A DNA stretch of 64,000 nucleotides. Origin: Fibrobacterota bacterium (lineage in GTDB: Bacteria > Fibrobacterota > Fibrobacteria > UBA11236). The notes beneath the pieces are model-generated. The model saw nothing but the letters and a program-made list of their open reading frames with translations. It had not been told where the DNA came from and ran no database searches. The stretch covers positions 1 to 64,000 of the forward strand of contig JAEKLQ010000022.1 in assembly GCA_019509785.1 (NCBI GenBank). The letters are read 5' to 3'. Both the position numbers and the translations under genes were made by a program. The number at the start of each line of letters is the position of its first letter. Position 1 is the stretch's first letter. Below are positions 43,235-52,482 of this stretch, one piece after another.

Positions 43235-43861
43235 TTGAAAAAGATCGCCCTAGCAATTCTGGCCGCCGGAGCCCTTTCCGCCCATGCGAACCTGCTCGTC
43301 AACGGCAGCTTCGAGGACAATGGCTCGAACATGTACGCGAACAACGGTTCCTGGCAGACCTACAACTCCATCTCCGGATGGAGCAACACCGGCTACGTCG
43401 AAATCCAGAATAACGGCCTTTTCGGCGCGGCCACCGTCGCAGCCGATGGCTCGAACTGGCTGGAGCTGGATAGCTATTCCTCCTACTCCATCTCCCAGGG
43501 CTTCGGCGCCGCAGCCGGACAGTCCTATACCCTGTCCTTCGCCTATGCCGGCCGTCCCGACGCCCCCATCTACGATGACGCCATGCTCGTCAGCGTGAAC
43601 GGCGTGACCACCACCTTCAACACCACCGCCAGCAACGTCGGCCAACCCCTTAATTGGTTGAACGGAAGCCTCACCTTCACCAGCACCGGCGCCGACGTCA
43701 TCTCCTTCATCGCGCAAGGCCCCAGCGACGGCCTCGGCATGCTTTTGGACAATGTCGCCGTCAACACTCCCGCCGTTCCCGAGCCGACCTCCCTGGGCCT
43801 GATGGGCCTCGGGCTCGTCGCCTTGGCCGGCTTCGCCAAGTCGCGTACCAAGCGCGCCTAG
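43235..43861 (+). CDS. PEP-CTERM sorting domain protein (DUF642-like)
   Basis: 208 residues. Signal peptide (KKIALAILAAGALSAHA), then a beta-sandwich of DUF642 type (NLLVNGSFEDN, GWSNTGYVEIQNN, WLELD, LSFAYAGR). The C-terminus is a full exosortase signal: VPEPTSLGLM, hydrophobic helix, then KSRTKRA. An exosortase (EpsH) must exist elsewhere in the genome to cut and attach it. The start is TTG after AGGAGA with 8 bases between; no ATG is better placed. A sigma54 promoter precedes it and a strong terminator follows. Confidence 0.9.
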   Translation: MKKIALAILAAGALSAHANLLVNGSFEDNGSNMYANNGSWQTYNSISGWSNTGYVEIQNNGLFGAATVAADGSNWLELDSYSSYSISQGFGAAAGQSYTLSFAYAGRPDAPIYDDAMLVSVNGVTTTFNTTASNVGQPLNWLNGSLTFTSTGADVISFIAQGPSDGLGMLLDNVAVNTPAVPEPTSLGLMGLGLVALAGFAKSRTKRA

Positions 43862-43912
43862 AAACCCGCCTGGCCGGGGCGATGGCGCTTCGGCCGGTTC
43901 TTTCAAGTCATG

Positions 43913-43940
43913 AAAGCGGCTCCGAGCGGGGCCGCTTTTT
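43913..43940 (+). terminator. Rho-independent terminator after the PEP-CTERM gene
   Basis: AAAGCGGC, a 10-base loop and GCCGCTTTTT: an 8-bp stem running into a T-run, 50 bases after the stop codon. Two more perfect hairpins follow (GGGGGAA-AGCC-TTCCCCC at 43948-43965 and ACGGGGGC-GGC-GCCCCCGT at 44007-44025) with no assigned role. Confidence 0.8.
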
Positions 43941-44070
43941 CATTTATGGGGGAAAGCCTTCCCCCTGGCCTCAGCCGCGCGGGCGCGGCATCGGCCACCC
44001 CCTTCTACGGGGGCGGCGCCCCCGTAACGCCCCGCTTAATGTCCGACAGGCGGTTGGACGATTTGCCCAA

Positions 44071-44568
44071 TCAGACCAGGCTTTTCCGCGCGTCCTTCAA
44101 TAAGAGGATCAATTGCCCCTCTCGAATAGGGGACGCGACGAATCCGAACGCCGAATAGAATCGCGCCGCCTCCGCGTCGATAGGGTGTGTCAGCAAGGCC
44201 CGGATTCCGGCTTGTTCGGCGACCAGTAAGGTGCGGCGGACCGCGTCCTGGAGCAATCCGCGGCCGATGCCCTTACCTTGATCGGATAGGTCAACGGCCA
44301 GCCTGGCGAGAACGACCACGGGATTGGGATACCGGCCCATACCTTGCCGCACCCGGTCGGGCGCTTCCAGGAAATCGATTTGGCCGACGGTCAGGTTGAA
44401 ATAGCCCGCTACCCCGGTTGCTTGTGCGGAAACGAAGGTCTTGGCCAATCCGGCTGCTTGAGCCTGTAAGGCATGCCGGACCAACCATTCATTGAGCGGG
44501 GCTTTGCCGCAATCGAATCCCGCCACGGCATGTTTTCCGTCGAAAGGGACCGGAGCGGAATATTTCAA
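44071..44568 (-). CDS. GNAT acetyltransferase, toxin-like (AtaT/TacT type), no antitoxin partner
   Basis: 165 residues. The opening HAVAGFDCGKAPLNEWLVRHA, then GYFNLTVGQIDF, VVVLARLAVDLSDQGKGIGRGLL (the acetyl-CoA loop Q-x-x-G-x-G) and FYSAFGFVASP follow the pattern of GNAT toxins that acetylate aminoacyl-tRNA. Such toxins are usually made from the same message as a small ribbon-helix-helix (DUF1778) antitoxin just upstream. Here the upstream gene is an unrelated lipoprotein. The start appears to be TTG (44568); no ATG is available before an in-frame stop. It may be an orphan or used as an ordinary acetyltransferase. Confidence 0.75.
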   Translation of the reverse strand: MKYSAPVPFDGKHAVAGFDCGKAPLNEWLVRHALQAQAAGLAKTFVSAQATGVAGYFNLTVGQIDFLEAPDRVRQGMGRYPNPVVVLARLAVDLSDQGKGIGRGLLQDAVRRTLLVAEQAGIRALLTHPIDAEAARFYSAFGFVASPIREGQLILLLKDARKSLV

Positions 44569-44607
44569 TGCCAGGCGTACGCCGGAAACCAGGCAAAATC
44601 GGATGAG

Positions 44608-44970
44608 TCAGGGGATAGGGACGTCCAAAAGCTTTATGTAATATTTCTTGTCCCCGGTTATCAGGATGCTTTCCCCGGATTTCCAACCGAATACCTCTAC
44701 CTCACGGCCGATGTATTCTCTTCCGTCCAGCTTGGAAGAGTCGAAGCCCAACAGGTCCCCATAGGTCTCCGCGCTCCAGCCCTTCCCGAAAACGATTTCT
44801 TTCCCGGAAATCCGCATGGAGCAGATGCCGTCGGCCCAGCAGCCGACGTTCACCGCTTCCAGGGTTCCCGTGAATTTCACTTCTTGTTTCTGCGCGGGGG
44901 CCGGCGCGCAACCCAGCCAAGCGAAAATCCCCGCCATTAGGACGCGAAGCCGTCCTGAGCGACGGGACAC
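44608..44970 (-). CDS. Small putative lipoprotein
   Basis: 120 residues, GTG start. The N-terminal helix ends LGC, a lipobox-like site at Cys21. The mature part is an OB-like small beta domain (KFTGTLEAVNVGCWADGICSMRI, EVEVFGWKSGESILITGDKKYY) with two further Cys that could pair. It begins 2 bases after the lepA stop, so it is probably read through from lepA. No family recognised. Confidence 0.65.
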   Translation of the reverse strand: MSRRSGRLRVLMAGIFAWLGCAPAPAQKQEVKFTGTLEAVNVGCWADGICSMRISGKEIVFGKGWSAETYGDLLGFDSSKLDGREYIGREVEVFGWKSGESILITGDKKYYIKLLDVPIP

Positions 44971-44972
44971 GT

Positions 44973-46778
44973 CTATTCCTTATCCATCGACAACACCGCC
45001 AGGAAGGCCTCCTGCGGGATCTCCACGTTGCCCACGGCCTTCATGCGCTTCTTGCCTTCCTTCTGCTTCTCCAGCAGCTTGCGCTTACGCGAGATATCGC
45101 CGCCGTAGCATTTGGCCGTAACGTTCTTGCGCAGCGCCTTCACGGTCGAGCGGGAAATCACCCGGCTGCCGATGGCGGCTTGGATCACTACTTCGAACAT
45201 TTGCTGGGGAATCAATTCCTTCAGCTTGTTGCACAGGGCGTTGCCCCAGTTATAGGCCTTGTTCTTGTGGATGATGACGGAGAAGGCGTCCACCGGATCG
45301 CCGTTCAAGAGGATATCCAGCTTGACCAGGTCGCCCTCGCGGTAACCGATCAACTCGTAATCGAAGGAGGCGTAGCCCTTGGAGACCGACTTCAGCTTAT
45401 CGAAGAAGTCGAACATGATCTCGCCCATGGGGAACTCGTACTTGAGATCCACCTTGTCGGGCGTGAGGTATTCCATGGTCTGGTAGATGCCGCGCTTCTC
45501 CTCGGCCAGCTTCATCACCCCGCCCACGTATTCCTTGGGCAGGATGATTTGCGATTTCACGTAGGGCTCGTGGATGGCTTCGTACTTGCCCGCGTCCGGC
45601 AGCTTGCTCGGGTTTTCCACCGTGAATTGCGTCCCGTCGTTCAATATCACGTGGTATTCCACGTTGGGAACGGTGGAGATGACGCTCATGTTGAATTCGC
45701 GGTCCAGGCGCTCGCGGACCACTTCCATGTGCAAGAGCCCCAGGAAGCCCACACGGTATCCGAAGCCCAAGGCCAGCGAGGTTTCGGGTTGCCAGGACAA
45801 GGCGGAATCATTCAGGGCCAGTTTTTCCAGGGCCTCGCGCAAATCCTCGAAGTCGTCGCTGTCCACCGGATAGATGCCCGCGAACACCATGGGTACGATG
45901 TCCCTGTAGCCCTTCAGCGGCTCGGCCGCGGGATTGCGGCGATCGATGATGGTGTCGCCGATCTTGGTGTCCTTGACGTTCTTGATATTGGCCACGACAT
46001 AGCCCACCTCGCCGGCAGCCAGGGATTCGGCGGGCTCGCGCGTCATGGTCAGGGTGCCGATCTCGTTGATTTCGAAATCCTTGTCCGTGAACATGAGGTG
46101 GATGGGGGCCTTCTGCTCAAGCACTCCGTCGAAGACGCGCACGAAGGCGACGGCGCCGCGGTAGGGATCGTACTTGGAATCGAAAATCAAGGCGCGCGCG
46201 GGCAAGGTACGATCGGCCTTGGGAGGGGGGATCTCTTCGATGACCCGGTCGAGCAATTCCCTGATGCCGATGCCTTCCTTAGCCGAGACGCGCAAGATGC
46301 GATCCGGTTCATAGCCCAGCAATTCTCCCACCGATTCGGCGATATCGTCCGGATGCGCCGAAGGCAAATCGATTTTGTTCAGGATGGGAACCAAGGTCAG
46401 GTTGGCATCCATGGCGAGATAGAGGTTGGATAAGGTCTGGGCTTCGATGCCCTGGGTCGCATCCACCACCAGGATGGCGCCCTCGCAGGCCGCCAGGGAA
46501 CGGGAGACCTCATAAGTGAAATCCACATGCCCGGGGGTATCGATCAAGTTCAGAAAGTAGGTTTCCCCCTGGTAGGTATACCGCATGCGGATGGCGTGGC
46601 TCTTGATGGTAATGCCCCGCTCCCGCTCCAGATCCATGTCGTCCAATACCTGGGCCTGCATATCTTGCTTAGTAATGGTTTTGGTCAACTCGAGCATGCG
46701 GTCGGCCAGGGTCGATTTCCCATGATCGATGTGGGCAATGATGCAGAAATTGCGGATTCGGGACGGGTCTGGACGCAT
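44973..46778 (-). CDS. lepA: Elongation factor 4 (LepA)
   Basis: 601 residues, full length. GTPase motifs: AHIDHGKST (G1), DTPGHVDF (G3), NKID (G4). The C-terminal LepA-specific domain with the [17 protein letters not shown] stretch is present. LepA binds stalled ribosomes and back-translocates or helps initiation under stress. Downstream a small lipoprotein gene follows at once; upstream, a secreted cyclophilin gene is divergent. Confidence 0.97.
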   Translation of the reverse strand: MRPDPSRIRNFCIIAHIDHGKSTLADRMLELTKTITKQDMQAQVLDDMDLERERGITIKSHAIRMRYTYQGETYFLNLIDTPGHVDFTYEVSRSLAACEGAILVVDATQGIEAQTLSNLYLAMDANLTLVPILNKIDLPSAHPDDIAESVGELLGYEPDRILRVSAKEGIGIRELLDRVIEEIPPPKADRTLPARALIFDSKYDPYRGAVAFVRVFDGVLEQKAPIHLMFTDKDFEINEIGTLTMTREPAESLAAGEVGYVVANIKNVKDTKIGDTIIDRRNPAAEPLKGYRDIVPMVFAGIYPVDSDDFEDLREALEKLALNDSALSWQPETSLALGFGYRVGFLGLLHMEVVRERLDREFNMSVISTVPNVEYHVILNDGTQFTVENPSKLPDAGKYEAIHEPYVKSQIILPKEYVGGVMKLAEEKRGIYQTMEYLTPDKVDLKYEFPMGEIMFDFFDKLKSVSKGYASFDYELIGYREGDLVKLDILLNGDPVDAFSVIIHKNKAYNWGNALCNKLKELIPQQMFEVVIQAAIGSRVISRSTVKALRKNVTAKCYGGDISRKRKLLEKQKEGKKRMKAVGNVEIPQEAFLAVLSMDKE

Positions 46779-46918
46779 GGGTATCCGTGGGAAGAGGGGC
46801 TAAAGGTACTTTTTTCCGGCGGAATTTACTAAATTCATGCCCTGGTCTTTGGGAGCTTCGATGTACGAGGCTCCATAAACCCTTTCATAACGGCACCTTA
46901 GTAGGCGGTAGGACGGTT

Positions 46919-47485
46919 ATGGCGGCTTCCAATATTTCCATGCGCACCCAGATGCTCCGGGTTTCGGCTTTTCTCATCCTGATTACCCTGGGCGCGGTCT
47001 CCCAGAGCGCAGCTCAAGGGGGCAGGCTCTATAATCGCGATTATACGGGAGTGAAGCAGATTTTCGTTGAAATCACCACCCATGAAGGCCCCATGAAATT
47101 GGAGCTCTATTTCAAGGAAGCCCCCAACACCGTGGCCAACTTCATCCACTTGGCCGATTCCGGTTTCTATAAGGGCCTCACCTTCCATCGCATCATCGAA
47201 GGTTTCATGGCCCAAGGCGGGGACCCCAATGGCGACGGCACCGGCGGTCCGAATTGGAAGATCGACGATGAGCCGAACAAGCTGACCCACGAGGCGGGAT
47301 CTCTTTCCATGGCCAATGCCGGACCGGGCACCGCCGGATCGCAGTTCTTCATTTGCCATATGCCCCAGCCGCATCTGAACGGACGGCATACCGTTTTCGG
47401 CAAGCTCGTATCCGGGTTCGACGTGTTGACCCGCCTCGAGCGCGGCGATCCGATGCTGGACGTTAAAATCATAGAGGTGAAATAA
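46919..47485 (+). CDS. Secreted cyclophilin-type peptidyl-prolyl isomerase
   Basis: 188 residues. The ATG at 46919 is chosen because AGGA lies about 7 bases upstream and the signal peptide (MLRVSAFLILITLGAVSQSAAQ) follows; the earlier open frame is not protein-like. The cyclophilin fold is complete, with FHRIIEGFMAQGGDP, GSQFFICHMPQPHLNGRHTVFGKL and the catalytic Arg in FHRII. It acts in the periplasm on exported proteins. It is divergent from lepA and 7 bases before the zinc-finger gene. Confidence 0.92.
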   Translation: MAASNISMRTQMLRVSAFLILITLGAVSQSAAQGGRLYNRDYTGVKQIFVEITTHEGPMKLELYFKEAPNTVANFIHLADSGFYKGLTFHRIIEGFMAQGGDPNGDGTGGPNWKIDDEPNKLTHEAGSLSMANAGPGTAGSQFFICHMPQPHLNGRHTVFGKLVSGFDVLTRLERGDPMLDVKIIEVK

Positions 47486-47492
47486 AGCCAGC

Positions 47493-48635
47493 GTGGGATC
47501 CTCTAAGCCAAACCCCAAGAAACCGGCGACCAAGGTCGCTGCCAAGCCGGCTCCGGCCAAGAAGCCCGCCGCCCCCGCCAAGAAAGCGGTCAAGGCCGCT
47601 CCTGCCGCGAAGGCCGCCCCGGCTAAAGCCGTTGCTCCGGCCAAGGCGGTGCCTGCGTCCAAAGCCGCGCCTGCCGCCAAGAAACCGGCTGCCAAAGCTG
47701 CTCCGGCCAAGCCCGTAGCGGTCGGCAAAGCCGTCGCCGCGAAGGCTGCGCCTGCCGCGAAGAAGAGCCCCGAAGCGGCGAAGAAGCCTTCGCCTCCCGC
47801 GGCCAAAGGCAAGAAAGAAGAAAAGGCCGCCGCCCCGGTCGCGGCGAAGGCCGCGCCTGCGAAAGCGGCCGGCACGGCTCCGGCAAAGGCCGCGATTCCG
47901 GCTGCCAAGGGTCTCAAGCCCGCCGCGCCCGTGAAGCCTCCTGCTGCGGTGAAGCCTCCTGCCGTCCCGAAGCCGCCCGCGGTCAAGAAACCGAAGAAGG
48001 CCCCCGTGGTTTTGGGCCCGATGGAGAAGGCGCAACGGAGCCTGGCCGCCACGGCCGCCCGCGCGGCCGCCAAGGACAAGGTCCCGCCCAGCAAGGCGTT
48101 GGCTGCCGTCAAGGAAGCCCAAGCCAAGGCGCTCAACAAGGTTTCGACCATTACCTCGATCGAGGCCAAGGTCCCGGCCCCGAAAAAATCCTCGAAGATC
48201 TTCTTCCACGAAGTCCAGCCCGGGGCGGAACGCATCATCAAGCGCGGGGACAAGACCACGGCTACGCCCATTCCCGCGGACATCCAGAACCGCCGTCGCG
48301 GCGGAGGCGGCGAAGAAAGCCCCGAGGAACTCGTCGAGCGCATCGAACGGGAACTGGAGAACCAGCACATCTTCAAGAGGAACATGTTGCGGCCCCAATT
48401 GTGCACCAAGTGCGGCATCAACCAGGTTTCCGAGCGCTTTACCATCGACAAGGAACTCGGCTACTGCGATGACTGCGCCGAGATCCTGCACCTGGGCGAG
48501 ACCAAGGAAGCGCGGAAAATCGATTTCCATCCTTCCCTGATGAAGAAAGACGGCGAGCCCGCGGCCGAAGGCGCCGAAGAGGACGAGGACGGGGAAGTAG
48601 AGCCTCCCAAAGGCCCAGTGCCCGAAATCGATTGA
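47493..48635 (+). CDS. Histone-H1-like Lys/Ala/Pro-rich protein with C-terminal DksA-type zinc finger
   Basis: 380 residues. The first 185 are almost purely Lys, Ala, Pro and Val in short repeats (AAPAK, KPAA), like histone H1 or bacterial H1-type proteins. A linker with RRRGGGG follows. The C-terminus carries CTKC-x17-CDDC, the same spacing as the DksA/TraR zinc finger, preceded by a helix (SPEELVERIERELENQHIFKRN), and ends in an acidic tail. The start is GTG (47493). A DNA- or RNA-polymerase-binding role is likely from composition and motif, but the DksA coiled coil with its tip Asp residues is not evident. Confidence 0.7.
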   Translation: MGSSKPNPKKPATKVAAKPAPAKKPAAPAKKAVKAAPAAKAAPAKAVAPAKAVPASKAAPAAKKPAAKAAPAKPVAVGKAVAAKAAPAAKKSPEAAKKPSPPAAKGKKEEKAAAPVAAKAAPAKAAGTAPAKAAIPAAKGLKPAAPVKPPAAVKPPAVPKPPAVKKPKKAPVVLGPMEKAQRSLAATAARAAAKDKVPPSKALAAVKEAQAKALNKVSTITSIEAKVPAPKKSSKIFFHEVQPGAERIIKRGDKTTATPIPADIQNRRRGGGGEESPEELVERIERELENQHIFKRNMLRPQLCTKCGINQVSERFTIDKELGYCDDCAEILHLGETKEARKIDFHPSLMKKDGEPAAEGAEEDEDGEVEPPKGPVPEID

Positions 48636-48706
48636 AGACCCCGCGCCGGGGCGGGCCCCTGCCGGGAGCGCTCCGTCGTTTGACCGCGAATGATATAATG
48701 GGGACC

Positions 48707-51157
48707 ATGTCTTTCTTCCACCCCCGTTCCTTGGCCGCTTGCGCCGCATTGGCCCTCGCCGCGGCGAGCCTACCCGCCCGCGCCGGCTATTTCGACGATC
48801 GCCACTATCCCATCATCACCGACGAAACCTTTCCCGCCGACGACTATATCCTCGATCAGGCGCGCTTCTGGTACGCCATCTACATCGACGTGGGCGACGA
48901 TGAAGGATTGCTACACGATCCCTTCTATCCCGAGCTGGTGTTCCGGAAGGCGAAGGCCCCGGGCCAAGGCCGGGCGGGATCCAAGCTGGCCGAGGTCCAG
49001 GTAAAATCCCTGCAGGCCGAAATCCGATCGATGATCGCCAAGGATACTTCGGCTTGGACGCCGGAGGACCGGGCCTTGCGCGCGCGCTTCCCGCTCTATT
49101 GGGACACCACCGCCATCCGTCTTTCTTGCGATCGGATCCGATTCCAACGCGGCCTGAAGGGCAAGTATCGCGCGGGCCTGGAGCGCTCCTACCGGTACCT
49201 GCCGCTCATCGATTCCGTATTCGCCGCCGAAGGGGTGCCCGCGCGCCTCAAGTTCCTGCCGCACGTGGAATCGTCGTTCTACCCGTTCGCCTATTCCAAG
49301 GTGGGCGCGGCCGGCATGTGGCAGTTCATGAAGTCGTCGGCCAAGCGCTTCCGCATGAAGGTGGGCTACCAGATCGACGAACGCCGCGATCCGTTGGCCT
49401 CGACCGTGGCAGCGGCCCGCATGCTGGCCTATAACCGGCAACTACTGCAAAGCTGGCCGCTGGCCATCGTCGCTTATAACCACGGGCCCGGGGGGCTGGC
49501 CAACGCCGCGCGCACCACGGGCACGCGCGAGCTATCCACCATCATCAAGAGCTATTACTCCAATACCTTCGGTTTCGCATCCAAGAATTTCTACGCCGAA
49601 TTCCTGGCCGCCTCCAGCATCGCCCTGAAGGCGGATTCGCTTTTCCCGGATCTACGTAAGCTGGAGCCGTTGCGTTACCGCCACGTGGTTCTGCAGAAAT
49701 CGGTGGGAACCAAGTTCGTCTGCGGCGTGACGGGGCTATCGCCCGAGGAGCTGGAGGAATACAACCTCGCCCTGCGCCCCACCGCCTTCCGGGGGAACGG
49801 GCAATTGCCGAAGAGCTTCGCCCTGCGTCTTCCCGCCGCCCTGGATCTGGGGGCCATCGCCCTGCGCCTGGGCGCCGTCGAACCGCCGGGACAACGCCTG
49901 GCCGCCGCTTCCGCGCCCATCGCCGCTGTGCCTGTCGCCGCCTCGCCTGCCGCGGCCGTCCCTGCCGGCGGGACCGCTCCATCCGTCGTTGTCGCGGCGA
50001 CTGCGTCGTCTCCGTCCCCCGCCGCGGCCATAGCCGGCGCTGCACCGGCCACGCACGCCGCCCCCTTGCCGGCGGCCCCGGCGCCCGCATCCCCAACCGT
50101 AGTCGCTGCCGCATCCGCCCCCGCTTACGCAGGTTCGTCCCATCCTGGAGTGGTCCCTTCGGCGGTAACCGACACGTCATCCCCGCCCCCGGTGGAAGCC
50201 GAAGCCGATCCGGACAAATCGGATAACCTGGCTTCGGACGCCAATCCCCTGGAGCCGCGTCCGAAGGCTAAGCCTAAATTGCGCGAGCGCATGCAGGCGC
50301 GTCTCGCGGAGAAGCGAGGCGAGAACGTCCCGAAGCCGCAGGCCGTGTTGACCGCCGAACCTCCGCCCGGACCGAAAGCCGAGCCGGCGCCGTCCCCGCG
50401 GGCGACCCCACCGGCCGTCGCCACGGCGAAATCCGCCAAGCCCCCGATCCCGCTGCCGCCCGTACTGCCTTCGGCCGCGCCTCCGCAATCGGCGGCATTG
50501 CCCGTGGCCGCCGCGGCCCCCAAGCCCGCGCTCCCGCCCGCGCCGGCGGCGCCCGAACGCCTCATCGATTCCTCCTTGGCTTTGCAGGCTTCGGATCTGG
50601 ATAAGCTGGCCCATCCCATGGACCGCTTTAATCCCTCAGCGTATCCCTTGGAATACAAGTACGAGAACGGCATCCTGAGCTTTCTGGCAGGCACCGAAGA
50701 GACGTTATCGCATTACTCCGATTGGGCCGGGATTTCGGAAACGGCCTTGCGGAAGGCGAACGGCATGCGCGGGAAGATGGATATCCGCCTGGGCCGCCGC
50801 ATCAAGATCCCGCTCGGCGAAGATAAGGCGAAGGAGTTCATGAAACGCCGCGAAGAGAACTACCGGGCCATAGAGGAGGATTTCTACAGCAGCTACTACG
50901 TATCCGGAACGGAACCGCTGGCCGTGACCCAAGGGCAAAACCTTTGGGGCTGGGCGCAGGACCAGGAGATCCCGTTCTGGCTGCTGCAAAAGCATAATCC
51001 CGGCAAGTCCCTCGCCGAGCTGCATCCGGGCGACACCCTGAACGTGCCCGTGATCGAGACGGGCATCCGCAAGTGGGGCTTCACGCGCTACGGGAATTCG
51101 CGGGAATACCTGCAAGGCGTGGCACGCTATCTGGCCACAGGGAAGCCCGAGCCGTGA
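48707..51157 (+). CDS. Lytic transglycosylase (MltD-like) with Pro/Ala linker and two LysM domains
   Basis: 816 residues from the ATG at 48707, which follows GGGG and begins a signal peptide (ending ARA). The SLT domain (about 170-320) holds the catalytic Glu in HVESSFYPFAYSKVGAAGMWQ, then AYNHGPGG. About 260 residues of Pro/Ala-rich linker follow, then two LysM-like domains (about 665-720: LSHYSDWAGISETALRKANG; about 755-800: LWGWAQDQEIPFWLLQKHNP). It cuts peptidoglycan between MurNAc and GlcNAc. The long stretch of 24 residues before the ATG is in frame but not used. Confidence 0.9.
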   Translation: MSFFHPRSLAACAALALAAASLPARAGYFDDRHYPIITDETFPADDYILDQARFWYAIYIDVGDDEGLLHDPFYPELVFRKAKAPGQGRAGSKLAEVQVKSLQAEIRSMIAKDTSAWTPEDRALRARFPLYWDTTAIRLSCDRIRFQRGLKGKYRAGLERSYRYLPLIDSVFAAEGVPARLKFLPHVESSFYPFAYSKVGAAGMWQFMKSSAKRFRMKVGYQIDERRDPLASTVAAARMLAYNRQLLQSWPLAIVAYNHGPGGLANAARTTGTRELSTIIKSYYSNTFGFASKNFYAEFLAASSIALKADSLFPDLRKLEPLRYRHVVLQKSVGTKFVCGVTGLSPEELEEYNLALRPTAFRGNGQLPKSFALRLPAALDLGAIALRLGAVEPPGQRLAAASAPIAAVPVAASPAAAVPAGGTAPSVVVAATASSPSPAAAIAGAAPATHAAPLPAAPAPASPTVVAAASAPAYAGSSHPGVVPSAVTDTSSPPPVEAEADPDKSDNLASDANPLEPRPKAKPKLRERMQARLAEKRGENVPKPQAVLTAEPPPGPKAEPAPSPRATPPAVATAKSAKPPIPLPPVLPSAAPPQSAALPVAAAAPKPALPPAPAAPERLIDSSLALQASDLDKLAHPMDRFNPSAYPLEYKYENGILSFLAGTEETLSHYSDWAGISETALRKANGMRGKMDIRLGRRIKIPLGEDKAKEFMKRREENYRAIEEDFYSSYYVSGTEPLAVTQGQNLWGWAQDQEIPFWLLQKHNPGKSLAELHPGDTLNVPVIETGIRKWGFTRYGNSREYLQGVARYLATGKPEP

Positions 51158-52263
51158 CCAGCCGCCGCCGCGACGTGGCGCTGGACGCCTTGCGTCTGCT
51201 CGCGGTGTTGCTGATGATCGCCTCGCATACCACGCGCCTGATAGCCTGGGACGAACGGCGCGCTTGGAGCTGGTTCTCCTTGCTCATCGAACCCTTTACC
51301 GCCTCCTTATTCTTGATCCTGGTGGGCGCTTCCCTGGTGCTGTCGTGGCGGGCGGCCCAGGCGGCCCAGGCGGGCCGGGCGGGCCGGGCGGGCGGGCGCG
51401 CGGCCTGGTTCCGTAAGCAAGCCTTGCGCGCATCGGGATTGTGGGCCATCTCCTTCTTGTTTTACGCGCTCGAGGAAGGCGTCCGCTGGCCGGACGTGGC
51501 GACCATGAGCGGCATCCTCGCCACCATCGCCTACGTCTCTTTGTTGGGGATGGTACTGGTGGCTTCGCCGCGCCCCGCCCTCGCGCTGTCCATCGCCGCC
51601 GCCCTCTGCATGGGGGCGCACCTCTGGTTCGATAAGACGGGGCTCAGGATATTCGGCCTCAATGCCGGCAATAGCCCTTTGCTGCCGCTTTTCCCGTTGG
51701 CCTGCATGGGAGCCTTGGGGGTTCTGGTCTTGGAAGCCGGCCGGCCGGCGCGGGTCGGCGTCGCGGTCGCGGCCGCGGCAATCGTCGCGGGGTTGGTGGC
51801 GCATAACGGTTTCGCCGCGATTTTCTCCACTCCCCTGGGCCGCTACGAAACCGCGCGCGTCCTGGAATGGATGGATCACGGGCGCATGCAGCGCAAGGAG
51901 ATCCCGTACTACAACCTGCGGCCCATCCTGGTTCCCATGATCGCGTCCATGACCGTGCTCATTTATACCGTCTTCTCCCTGATCCGGCCCGTGCTGGAAC
52001 GCGGGCAAAGATTCTTCCTGGCCATGGGCCGCCGCAGCCTGGACGTATACATCCTGCACCTCGCGATCCTGGCCATCTTCGTGGAAGCGGGCAACGGAAG
52101 GCGCCCGTTGCAAAAGACCTGGCAGGGTGACGCCGTGGTCTTGGGAGCGATCACGGCCAGTTGGCTGTGGGTGCTGGGGCGCGACGCCTTCGCGGCGCGC
52201 AAGCGGAGAGGTTACCTGAATGTTACCGTGCCGGAGTCCAATCGTCCCGTCGAATTGAAGTAA
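51154..52263 (+). CDS. Acyltransferase-like multi-pass membrane protein (DUF1624/heparan-acetyltransferase type)
   Basis: 369 residues, about ten membrane helices. The opening RRRDVALDALRLLAVLLMIASHTTRL, with R-x-x-x-x-D and the His, is the mark of the DUF1624/YeiB/HGSNAT group, which moves acetyl groups across membranes to sugars. GRRSLDVYILHLAIL near the C-terminus is also typical. The start is GTG, overlapping the transglycosylase stop as GTGA, which implies coupling; it may modify cell-wall sugars. A short Ala/Gly/Arg repeat (AAQAAQAGRAGRAG) sits in the first loop. Confidence 0.8.
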   Translation: MTSRRRDVALDALRLLAVLLMIASHTTRLIAWDERRAWSWFSLLIEPFTASLFLILVGASLVLSWRAAQAAQAGRAGRAGGRAAWFRKQALRASGLWAISFLFYALEEGVRWPDVATMSGILATIAYVSLLGMVLVASPRPALALSIAAALCMGAHLWFDKTGLRIFGLNAGNSPLLPLFPLACMGALGVLVLEAGRPARVGVAVAAAAIVAGLVAHNGFAAIFSTPLGRYETARVLEWMDHGRMQRKEIPYYNLRPILVPMIASMTVLIYTVFSLIRPVLERGQRFFLAMGRRSLDVYILHLAILAIFVEAGNGRRPLQKTWQGDAVVLGAITASWLWVLGRDAFAARKRRGYLNVTVPESNRPVELK

Positions 52264-52402
52264 CGATTTCGGCCGGGTAAGGCGCATAACCGGTCGGCGC
52301 GCGCGCGCGGCGGAAGTGCCGGAAGGCCTTGATGAGCATGGCCAAAATGAAAACGGGATAGGCCGCCGAGACCAACAGCCAGAGGGCCATGGAGTTTTCC
52401 AT
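52223..52402 (-). CDS. Small membrane protein, unknown
   Basis: 59 residues if started at the ATG at 52402 (MENSMALWLLVSAAYPVFIL), with GGA just upstream. One hydrophobic helix and a basic C-terminal part (KAFRHFRRARAP). It is convergent with the acyltransferase gene and overlaps its last 41 bases. No family recognised; it could be a chance frame. Confidence 0.4.
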   Translation of the reverse strand: MENSMALWLLVSAAYPVFILAMLIKAFRHFRRARAPTGYAPYPAEIVTSIRRDDWTPAR

Positions 52403-52482
52403 GATCCGATCGAACATGGCGATAAAGCTAATAATCGCCCCGCGGCATTGACCGGACTTCGCCGGGCGGATAGTTTAGCCTT

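Noticed and set aside
43948-44025. CRISPR-like repeats after the PEP-CTERM gene
   Set aside because: The two hairpins differ in sequence and there is no regular repeat-spacer pattern; no CRISPR array is seen in the window.
48680-48699. TTGACC ... TATAAT before the transglycosylase gene as a promoter
   Set aside because: The spacer is only 8 bases, far below the 16-18 needed, although the TATAAT alone might still be used.
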